Part shown: positions 21,323-29,111 of the stretch, one piece after another
Layout: each line of letters opens with the position of its first letter
Position numbering within the stretch: position 1 is the first letter of the stretch
Source: Hahella sp. HN01
Lineage (GTDB): Bacteria > Pseudomonadota > Gammaproteobacteria > Pseudomonadales > Oleiphilaceae
Reading direction: 5' to 3'
DNA: 64,000 nt
NCBI RefSeq assembly: GCF_018986435.1
Contig: NZ_JAHMIN010000004.1
Span: forward strand, 126,502-190,501
The notes under the pieces: generated by a model
The model's input: the letters and a program-made list of their open reading frames with translations, nothing else
What the model was told of the DNA's origin: nothing
Databases searched by the model: none
Program-made: the position numbers and the translations under genes

Positions 21323-23178
21323 GGGAGTCCATCTCCAGTACCACAAATGCATTACGGCCCTGACGTTTGGCCTGATACATCGCCTCGTCCGCGCGTGCGA
21401 CCAGTGTGTCCGGCGTCAGGTTGCGCTCACCCATCGCCACTGCGACGCCAATGCTGGCGGTGATCTTGATGCGTCGGCCGTCTCCCAAGGCGACAGGCTC
21501 TTGCAGGGCGGTGTGAATTTTGCCAGCGATGTAGGCGGCGTCCTGCATCGGATGCGCCACCGCTTCCCGCACTATCACAAACTCATCGCCGGCAATTCGG
21601 GCGATGCTGTCAGTCTTGCGCACCGCCATCATGAGCCGGTCGGCTGTGACCCGGAGCAGGATGTCTCCCGCTTCGTGGCCATAGGTGTCGTTGATTGCTT
21701 TAAAATGGTCCAGATCCAGAAACATGATCGCAATGCCGGTGTGACTGCGACCTGCGCGCTCCACCGCCAGCTCCAGCAAGGTCTTGAGCCCCTGTCGATT
21801 GAGGGCGCCGGTCAGGTGATCATGCTGCAGTTGCCAGCGCAGTCCTTTTTCGTGTTCTTTACGTTCTGTGATATCGGAAATCATGATGAAGAAGCCGCAG
21901 ACCTCGCCATGACTGTTCCTGTCCGGGATGTAGTTGATTTCGTAATACTGTTGATGATCGCCCAGGGTCTGATAGTTCTCGAAACACACCTGCTGGCCGG
22001 CGAGAGCTTTTTGAATGTGAGGCCGGGCTTCTGCGTATTTGTCTTCACCCAGGATTTCAGCGATGGTGCGCCCATGCAAATCCTGGGGCTCCAGATTGAA
22101 CCATCTTTTATAGACGGCGTTGTTAAACTGGTAGCGCTCCTGACTGTCGGCATAGGCGACTAATACAGGCAGGCTGTCGGTTATCGTTTTCAACTTGCGT
22201 TCGCTGGCGCCTAAAACCTTCAGTGTCCCGCTGAGTTCTTCCGTTCGTTGTTGAACCCGTTGCTCCAGCGACTGGTTCAAGCGAGTCAGCTCCCGCTCAT
22301 GAGACGTGATGTCCTCCATCATGGCGCTGAAAGATTCAGCCAGATTGACGCCCTCTCGGTAGAGCGCCTGAGGCGGCGGCGTCAAGGAACGTTCTTTGGT
22401 GAACCGCACGGCGGAATGGGAAAGCAGGGAGAGAGGTTTGGTGATCCATGTCGAAGCGGACCAGACCAAGGCGATAAACAGTAACCCGAACAGCAGCCCC
22501 CACAGTAGTATCTTCCCCTGCAGGCGCTGAATTTCACCGAAAGCATCGCCGACGCTCTGGCGGATCAAAATACGCCACTGGAAGCCTTTCAAGCGCTCAA
22601 ATCCGCTGCTGACGATCTGGGCGCAGAGAAACTCGCCCTCATCGGGCCATTTTATGACAAAGGAGGTGGGCTCTGTGCTGGCGATGATCGGTGGTTTTAT
22701 GGGAAGCGTGGCGTGCGGCAGGGAGGAGGGCCCCATCAAAACGGCGCCTTCGTCATCAATAATAAAGGCTTCTACGGGATGTCGCTTTAACTGAGGTCGT
22801 AATACTTCGGAACTGAGCTGCTCCGCCCAGTCCCAACTCAAATGGGCCCCCAGGACGCCCTGTACCTGACCGTCAGTGGACTGGATAGGAATAGACACAT
22901 CTACAAACCGCCAGGGTTCTTCCCGGGCGGGCATCATATCGGCGAGCAGCACCGCCTTGTGCACATCGCCGAAGAAAGGCGCGATCAAGCTTGTCCGCCA
23001 CTTGAGAGGCGATGGCTTCAATCGCCGCAGATTGTTCGCGCACCAGAGTCTCCCGCGCCAGACTGCCTATGACGCCAGTGAGCAGGGCGGTAAGCGCGAA
23101 CATCAGGAAGCCAAAAGCCAGCGTCAAGCTTGCTTTCAGCGGCAGCGCCTTGATTTTGGTGCGGCCATTGAGGGGCAT
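21309..23178 (-). pseudogene. Membrane diguanylate cyclase broken by an internal deletion and frameshift
   Basis: The N-terminal part (frame starting ATG 23178) has a membrane helix (ASLTLAFGFLMFALTALLTG) and reads to ADKLDR near 22981. The following sensor sequence continues in another frame from APFFGDVHKAVLLADMMPA. In intact dCache-type cyclases about 60 or more residues separate these two elements, so DNA appears to have been lost with a frame change. Downstream are a second membrane segment, HAMP, PAS (ITDSLPVLVAYADSQ), and a GGDEF domain with an intact AGDEF signature. A shorter product could start at an internal codon such as the one at 23021, lacking the first membrane anchor. I call the locus a probable pseudogene; a sequencing error alone would not explain the missing residues. 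Confidence 0.7.
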
Positions 23179-23665
23179 GAGATTGTTTTTGCTGTAAGTA
23201 GCCTCTCTAAAAATTACCTGCTAAGACCTCTTTTCGCACAGAGCGGAAGGTAGTTAATCTAGAAAGTATGGCTGCACAGTCTTGTCATTTATCGACTTAG
23301 CATATAGTTATTTTAGCTTGCATTTATCAATTCGCACCCTTCTAGAGGAATATTGGAGGGTATATATTGTATCGCTGGCAGTGGAGATAACTTGGCCACT
23401 TTGGTTGTATTAAGTGAAAGGCATACAGTTTCTCTTGACTTCTACGGCATGGTTGCTTTTGCTGCTGAAATATCCATAAGGTTTATTTTCTAAGCCTATG
23501 CATTACTGAAAATCGTAGTGATAGATGGCTAATAGGTCAGCATGTCTGGTAGGATTCTCCTCGCATTTTAATAGCTATTATTTTTTAAGCTTAAGGATGA
23601 TTTTGGTTGTCTGATTTTTATGCAAATTAGATGGATTTTATTTGGTGTTTTTTAGGAGTTGAAGA
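23179..23665. other. AT-rich intergenic region
   Basis: 487 bases, clearly richer in A+T than the housekeeping block, marking the entry into the Rhs-like island. I see no supported gene, strong terminator or long repeat here. An AGGAG ribosome site at the right edge belongs to the next gene. Confidence 0.6.
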
Positions 23666-25132
23666 ATGAGATGTTCAAGGAGTGCATGTGATAGGGATGT
23701 TATAAATATTGATTGTTGCTCATGTTTTAAAAGTATTTTGTTTTCGGTGGGCTTTATATGTTTACTTTTTTCTGGTCGAGTGACTGCGCAAAACCAATCT
23801 ATCGACTTGCCTCCTAAGATAGCTTCTCCTTATTATACGTCGACTTCCATAGGTATAACGAAGGGAGATACCATTGTAGAAGCCGTGCAACGATGGTGGG
23901 AGATTTATAGGGAGTATTATAATTTAAAGCCTAAAGATGGAAAAAGGTGTACGTATATATTAAGGCCGAAAGACAAGGATGATGTGGTCGCCAATGTAAA
24001 ATTGGCCAATGGTTGTTATGGAGGGGTTGATGTATATGGAACACCTTCCTGTCCTACAGGATATGAGAAAGAAGGATCGCTATGCAAGGCGCATGGAGTT
24101 AACACCGATAAAAATCCAGTAGATAATCACCCCATTGTTGCACAGTCTGTCAGTCTGGGTGTTGGCAACACATTTTTAAAAGAAACTGATTATATTGCGG
24201 AAGGTAGCCCTTACTTATATTTTTCCAGGCGCTATGCAAGCCGTTCATACTCAGGCCTGAATACTGTCTCAGGTTGGAGGTGGACATATTCCAGGAGAAT
24301 TAACTTTCGAAGAATTGAGGGTATCAGCGTAGCAGAACTAGTTTCTGATGATGGTGTAACGTTCTCGTTTGTTTCGGGCGATGGAGTGCATTGGCGTGCG
24401 GACCCAGATATCACCTACAAGCTTAGTCACGTAGAAGGTCCTCAAGGCGAAAGCTGGTGGGAAGTTGAAAAAGGAGAAGTTATTGAGCGTTATGGCGCTA
24501 CGGGTAAGTTATTGTCTATAAAGAACAGTAAAGGTCAATTTGTAGAGTTGTCGTACTATCCGGGAAGCGAATTGCCGAAGGAAGTGGTCGACAATAAAGG
24601 AGCAAAGCTGAAGTTTTATTATGAAGGGAGCCTGTTGAAGGCGCTTGTCACTCCCGATGGTCAGGAATTTTGGTATGTATTCGATAGTGCTGTTAATTTA
24701 GTTAGGGCTTATCACAAAGCAAGCAGTGAAAGTGAGCTCATATTGAAAAAGCGCTATCTTTATAACGATGAAGATTTCATACACCACCTTACAGGTGTGA
24801 GCGACGCCAAAGGAAGAGTTGAGTTGAGCTGGTCATATGACTCTCTAGGTAGAGTCAAGTCAGCAGAAAGAGAAGCGGATGCTGTTAAATACACTTTTTC
24901 TTACAATGAAAACGGCTCTACAAGTGTTTCACAAGTTTCAGGGGGCCAGTCTCTATACTTTTTTGAAGATGCATACGGCGTACGTAGACTTAGCAATATT
25001 ATTGAAGGTGAAGCTTCTGTTAGCGGTAATGAAAATAAGTCAACTTCTATAGGGCGCTCTATTACGCAAGCGGCGTCCTCGGCGGCTGGAGATGTTAATG
25101 GCGCTGCAAAGTCTGCTAACGAGGGTGGGTAG
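23666..25132 (+). CDS. Secreted Rhs/YD-repeat-like protein, truncated
   Basis: 488 residues preceded by a good AGGAG ribosome site. A basic, Cys-rich N-terminus leads to a signal peptide (ILFSVGFICLLFSGRVTAQ). After a region with CYGGVDVYGTPSCPTGYE comes a DUF6531-like segment (FSRRYASRSYSG, SGWRWTYSRRI). A few YD-like units follow (VIERYGATGKLLSIKNSKGQ, SYDSLGRVKSAEREADAVKY). Normal Rhs proteins run beyond 1,000 residues with many YD repeats and a variable toxic tip; here the protein stops after a few units with a Ser/Ala-rich tail. Base composition is AT-rich compared with both neighbours, suggesting horizontal transfer. Toxic activity cannot be claimed. Confidence 0.75.
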   Translation: MRCSRSACDRDVINIDCCSCFKSILFSVGFICLLFSGRVTAQNQSIDLPPKIASPYYTSTSIGITKGDTIVEAVQRWWEIYREYYNLKPKDGKRCTYILRPKDKDDVVANVKLANGCYGGVDVYGTPSCPTGYEKEGSLCKAHGVNTDKNPVDNHPIVAQSVSLGVGNTFLKETDYIAEGSPYLYFSRRYASRSYSGLNTVSGWRWTYSRRINFRRIEGISVAELVSDDGVTFSFVSGDGVHWRADPDITYKLSHVEGPQGESWWEVEKGEVIERYGATGKLLSIKNSKGQFVELSYYPGSELPKEVVDNKGAKLKFYYEGSLLKALVTPDGQEFWYVFDSAVNLVRAYHKASSESELILKKRYLYNDEDFIHHLTGVSDAKGRVELSWSYDSLGRVKSAEREADAVKYTFSYNENGSTSVSQVSGGQSLYFFEDAYGVRRLSNIIEGEASVSGNENKSTSIGRSITQAASSAAGDVNGAAKSANEGG

Positions 25133-25290
25133 CTTAGGCGCGGCTTTTTCTTATTCCCGTACACCGCTCCTGCGCTAAAATGGCCGGCTCTTCGCGTGCT
25201 GGCGTTTGGGAGCCCTAGGCCATCCTTTGCTAGACTGAAAATAGATGACAGCGTCGCGAATCAGCCTGTAACCAAGCCTATGAGAACACC

Positions 25291-26556
25291 GTGTCATTGA
25301 TGCCGCAAAGTCGCCGATCCCTCGTCAAAATTCCTGTGTCCGAACTACAGGTCGGCATGTATGTGGCCCAACTGGACCGTCCCTGGGAGGAAACCCGGTT
25401 CGTTTATCAGGGGTTCTTCATTTACGACTGGCGCGATATTCAGGAACTGCAGACGCAGTGCGAATTCGTCTACGTGCAATCGGAGACGGAGGTGGTGGAG
25501 GAAGAGAAAACCGTCACCGCGCCCAGCGGCAAGAAAATCCGCACCCGGGTGAAGAAAGAAAAGACCCGTTTGGTGCACAAAGTGCCCGCCTATCGGGAGC
25601 TGACCAAAGCGACTAATTCCATGGGGCAGGCCAGGCAGACAATTCATGATGTGTTCCGCGCCGTGAAGCTGGGGCGGGATATCGATATGGCGGCGGTGAC
25701 CGTTGCCGTGACGGATATCGTCGACAGCATCATGCGTAATCCTAACGCGCTGCAATGGCTGTCCCTGATCAAGGATAAGGATGATTACACCGCAGAGCAT
25801 TGCCTGCGGGTCTGCGTGTTATCCATCATCATCGGACGGGAGATGGGGTTCAACGAATCAGAAATGGTGGACATTGGCGTTTGCGGCATGCTGCACGATG
25901 TAGGCAAGGTCAAGGTGCCGGATGAGATCCTCAATAAGCCGGGCAGTCTGGACAAGGATGAGTTTGAGATCATGAAGCAGCACTCCCAGTACGGCCGGGA
26001 TATTCTTATCTCGCTGTCGTCAGCGCCGAAGAGCGCCGTGGATGTCGCCTACAGTCATCATGAGAAAGTGGATGGGACTGGCTACCCGCGTGGTCTGGCG
26101 GCGCATCAGATTCCACTCAAGGCGAAAATAGTCGGCGTGGTGGACGCCTATGACGCCATGACTTCCGCCCGGGTCTATAAAGACCCCATGTCGGCGCTGG
26201 AGTCTCTGCGCATCATCTATGACGTTAGAGGCAAGCACTTTGACCTGGAAGTGGCGGAATTCTTCATCAAAACCATGGGAGTGTATCCGGCGGGCCATAT
26301 CGCGGAGCTCAACAGCGGCGAAGTGGGAATCATCGTGCGCTCCAACAATGAATATCGTCTTAAGCCCAAAATATTGCTGGTGCTGGATGAGAAAAAACAA
26401 CTGCGTAAAGAAACCATTCTCGATCTGTCCATCAACTGCCTGACCGATGCTGGCAAACCACTGCGCATCAAGGAAATTCATCCTAACGGAACCTTTGGCG
26501 TGCGCCTGGAAAATTACGTGAAGAAAGGGTTGCGGCTCGCCGAGTACGACGACTGA
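25291..26556 (+). CDS. HD-GYP domain cyclic-di-GMP phosphodiesterase
   Basis: 421 residues. The N-terminal DUF3391-like domain (about 10-140, KIPVSELQVGMYVAQLDRPW) is followed by an HD-GYP domain (about 165-340). Visible catalytic features are EHCLRVCVLS, the metal-binding HD pair in GMLHDVGKVKVPDEIL, KQHSQYGRDIL, and the HHEKVDGTGYPRGL segment carrying the GYP signature, all intact. Such enzymes hydrolyse cyclic-di-GMP to pGpG or GMP and lower biofilm or raise motility. GTG 25291 and ATG 25300 are both possible starts, differing by three residues. It is separated by about 2 kb from the damaged cyclase. Confidence 0.92.
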   Translation: MSLMPQSRRSLVKIPVSELQVGMYVAQLDRPWEETRFVYQGFFIYDWRDIQELQTQCEFVYVQSETEVVEEEKTVTAPSGKKIRTRVKKEKTRLVHKVPAYRELTKATNSMGQARQTIHDVFRAVKLGRDIDMAAVTVAVTDIVDSIMRNPNALQWLSLIKDKDDYTAEHCLRVCVLSIIIGREMGFNESEMVDIGVCGMLHDVGKVKVPDEILNKPGSLDKDEFEIMKQHSQYGRDILISLSSAPKSAVDVAYSHHEKVDGTGYPRGLAAHQIPLKAKIVGVVDAYDAMTSARVYKDPMSALESLRIIYDVRGKHFDLEVAEFFIKTMGVYPAGHIAELNSGEVGIIVRSNNEYRLKPKILLVLDEKKQLRKETILDLSINCLTDAGKPLRIKEIHPNGTFGVRLENYVKKGLRLAEYDD

Positions 26557-26568
26557 GCCGCAATGCGT

Positions 26569-26970
26569 TCAGGCGCTCTCCGCCTCGGCTGTCTTCGCCT
26601 TCTTGAACTCCGCTACCATCTGATGCCCTTTGAGCGCAGGGCCCGACAGCGCGCTCAACGCCAGTTTGCCAACAAGAATGAGCGTCGCCGTGGCCAGGGC
26701 GTCGAGAAACCATATCATGGGCGTTGTCAGCCATGCTGCGTCGAATGCGGGCCTGAAAGTCTCGCTCAACGTCGTCATTCCCACCAAACCATGCAGCGCC
26801 AGGGCGATCCAGAAGCCTGAACAGTAAGGGCAACGCCAATCTTCGTAGAGTTTCGCCAGAGGGCCGGGCAGGCTCGCAATCACGCGATTAAACCAAGTTC
26901 CCCATTCCGGCAGTTTTTCCCATATCAGCAAATAAATACCTAATCCCACCAATGCGGCTGACAAATCCAT
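26569..26970 (-). CDS. Small membrane protein with a CPYCSGFW motif
   Basis: 133 residues with about three hydrophobic segments (residues 3-18, 49-66 and 83-107) and a charged C-terminal tail. The CPYCSGFW sequence at about residues 47-54 sits at the start of a membrane helix. It resembles the Cys-x-x-Cys segment of DUF1360-type membrane proteins, but I cannot assign a family with certainty. It converges on the HD-GYP gene with a 12-base gap. No function is proposed. Confidence 0.6.
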   Translation of the reverse strand: MDLSAALVGLGIYLLIWEKLPEWGTWFNRVIASLPGPLAKLYEDWRCPYCSGFWIALALHGLVGMTTLSETFRPAFDAAWLTTPMIWFLDALATATLILVGKLALSALSGPALKGHQMVAEFKKAKTAEAESA

Positions 26971-27474
26971 GACTTCGCGTCCCCCAATACTTCTCTGAAA
27001 GATGAATCAACAAAAACAGGGTTTATGATGCGGGAGGCGCAGAAGGCCGGGTAGAGCGTCGTTTGGGGAGAAATCGGCTTATTTTTAGATTTTCGGTAAT
27101 GAGACCTGAAATCGATATCAATTCTTTAGATTATATTGATGACTTGATTGCGATGGTTTTTCATCTGCATCAGTTTGCTATTTGTAATATTTAGATTGCA
27201 GTTTACTTGAAATATATAAGTAAGGATTAATCCTCTCATTAATTAGGTAATTACCGGAATAAATTCATGAAAAATCTGTTGATTATTTCGCTTTACTTCC
27301 ATTCAACTGCATGAAAAATATGATTTTTATGAAATATTGTTTTATCGGGAAGGTTTAACTTATTAATAAATAGTAATATCGTAAATTTATTGCTGGGAAG
27401 CGGGGTTGAGGCATAATCAGGAAATTGCCGATTAAACAAGCTGTTAATATAAATTAGAAAATATAGGACTGCTT
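26971..27474. other. AT-rich intergenic region
   Basis: 504 bases, strongly AT-rich from about 27080, separating a minus-strand membrane protein from a short plus-strand gene. It probably contains promoters for both. I see no gene, terminator or clear palindrome. Confidence 0.55.
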
Positions 27475-27657
27475 ATGCCAGCTAACTTTACCTCAAGAGA
27501 TTTACACTATAACGGCATAGATCGCCGGTCTGGACCTCGGCGCACTAACGCCGATCGACGCAACAGCGTTCGTTTTGAACCAGGGAATCCGGACCGCCGC
27601 CAGATCGCCGGACGTCGCGCAGGTGAGATCGGCGGTTGGGCGAGGACCACGCTGTAA
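27475..27657 (+). CDS. Small arginine/aspartate-rich protein of unknown function
   Basis: 60 residues with repeated (D)RR units: IDRRSGPRRTNADRR, then PDRRQIAGRR. Short proteins with such DRR repeats recur in Gammaproteobacteria, but I know no assigned function. The start at 27475 follows TATAGGACTGCTT, a weak ribosome site. GC content rises sharply at the start codon compared with the preceding AT-rich region, which supports real coding. High positive charge would allow nucleic-acid or membrane binding, but that is speculation. Confidence 0.5.
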   Translation: MPANFTSRDLHYNGIDRRSGPRRTNADRRNSVRFEPGNPDRRQIAGRRAGEIGGWARTTL

Positions 27658-27698
27658 TCACTCAGCTTTCAATCATCATCCGCTGAGGTTGCGGCGGC

Positions 27699-28406
27699 TT
27701 ATTCCGCCTCGTAGGTGATCAGCCGATAGCCGACGCCCTGTTCCGTCACCAGAAAACGGGGAGAGGAAGGGGCGTCGCCGAGCTTATTTCTCAGTTTGGC
27801 CACCACAATGCGCAGGTAATGCGTATCTTCTTTGTGCGTCGGCCCCCAGATTTCCGCCAGCAGTTGCTGTTGCGTCACCACATGGTCGGGCGTGGTCGCC
27901 AGTCGCGCCAGTAATGCGTATTCCTTCTTGGACAGATGAATGTCTTCGTCGTCCAGAATCACTGAACGCTTCACAAAGTCGATGATCAGGCCGGCGGAAC
28001 GGTAGACGTTGGCGGCAGGACGCAACGCAGCGGGTTCGCGATCGCGCAGCAGCACTCTGATGCGGGCGACGAACTCGCGAATGCCGAATGGCTTGGTGAC
28101 GTAGTCGTTGGCGCCGTTATCCAGCGCCTCTACTTTTTCCGCCTCCGAGGAGCGTACGGACAGCACCAGCACCGGTATGCGACTGCTGCGTCGCAGCTGC
28201 TTCAGCGCCTCCAGGCCGTCCATGTCAGGCAATCCCAGATCGAGCACAATCGCATCCGGCGCTTCTGAGGACGCCAGCATTAGACCTTCCGTAGCGCTGC
28301 CCGCCTGCAATACCTCATAGCCCTCCGAGCGCAGACTGATGCGCAGGAAGCGCAGTATTTGCGGTTCATCGTCGATAACAAGAATACGCGGCTTGGTGGC
28401 GGTCAA
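27699..28406 (-). CDS. OmpR/KdpE-like response regulator, orphan
   Basis: 235 residues. The receiver domain (about 7-120) has the acidic pocket DDEP, phospho-acceptor aspartate in LDLGLPDMDG, conserved threonine/serine position in VLSVRSSE and lysine in YVTKPFG. The C-terminal winged-helix DNA-binding domain (about 135-232) has LSKKEYALLARLA and TEQGVGYRL. Overall resemblance is to KdpE, which activates the Kdp potassium pump with sensor kinase KdpD. Neither kdpFABC nor a histidine kinase is adjacent, so the partner is unknown. Confidence 0.85.
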   Translation of the reverse strand: MTATKPRILVIDDEPQILRFLRISLRSEGYEVLQAGSATEGLMLASSEAPDAIVLDLGLPDMDGLEALKQLRRSSRIPVLVLSVRSSEAEKVEALDNGANDYVTKPFGIREFVARIRVLLRDREPAALRPAANVYRSAGLIIDFVKRSVILDDEDIHLSKKEYALLARLATTPDHVVTQQQLLAEIWGPTHKEDTHYLRIVVAKLRNKLGDAPSSPRFLVTEQGVGYRLITYEAE

Positions 28407-28950
28407 TGAAATGGGTCTCGTTGTTCAGTAAGAGTGCGAAAAACCGCAGGAGGATATAGTCCCAAGTGTAAAAGCTCAATAAGCGTCAGTGTAGCGGGCG
28501 GGGGCTTTCACTCAAAGGGCATAGTCTGACTTGCCTATGTTTTTTCCGGTATAGGTTTGCATAATGCAATTAACTGGAAAACGATTTCATAAATCCGAAA
28601 GCATCGCCAAGTCATGTGAATGCTTTGGATAACTTGACGATGGGCGTCACCGGGTGGGCCCGGAATGCGCTTGGGCGGCGACAGTGATAGGGACGTTTGT
28701 ATAGAAAAAGTGGCGATTCGGGTCTAGACCCAAAAACCGATACTTTTTTAAGTGATTTCATATCATGATTCCCGGAAATGGAGACAAATATCGCTATTTT
28801 TGCGCCGCGACGCTGGTTCTGAATACCTCAAAACAGAGCGTATTTCAGATCGTTTTTTACAAACCGGACTTCGCAAACTAGACTGCTTTTATCGTATAAG
28901 CCCACGCGAACGTATAGCTTGCCGGCGCAGGTGAAAGAGTCGAATCAAAG

Positions 28951-28967
28951 CGTAAAAAAATTTTACG
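28951..28967. promoter_or_regulatory. AT-rich inverted repeat upstream of GH9
   Basis: CGTAAAA and TTTTACG arms with a three-base AAA centre, directly beside the 16-base palindrome. It may be a second regulator site or an extended operator. Confidence 0.45.
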
Positions 28968-28972
28968 AAAGA

Positions 28973-28988
28973 TTGAAAACGTTTTCAA
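28973..28988. promoter_or_regulatory. LacI-type operator-like palindrome upstream of GH9
   Basis: TTGAAAACGTTTTCAA, a perfect 16-base palindrome with the central CG typical of LacI-family operators, 123 bases before the GH9 start. A relaxed copy, GAAAACGATTTC with flanking T and CA, occurs at 28577-28588. Which regulator binds is unknown. The pattern differs from the AATGTTAACGTTAACATT sites at 36.2 kb. Confidence 0.6.
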
Positions 28989-29111
28989 AAATGATCAAAA
29001 AATAACCCTGGCGCTATCAGGGGGGTCATAAAAATAAAACGCGACCTACGTCCTGCCTACGGTGAGGATGCGACAGACGTGAATCGGAATGGCGAAGTAA
29101 GGAGAAAGAAT

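Larger units (their letters stand above)
28407..29111. other. Long regulatory region upstream of the cellulases
   Basis: 705 bases between the divergent response regulator and the GH9 gene. It holds three operator-like elements (28577-28588, 28951-28967, 28973-28988) and the probable promoter and leader of the GH9 gene. Short frames here look non-coding. Confidence 0.65.

Noticed and set aside
21282..22163. A 293-codon plus-strand frame opposite the cyclase gene
   Set aside because: The minus strand encodes PAS and GGDEF motifs here; the plus-strand translation has none.
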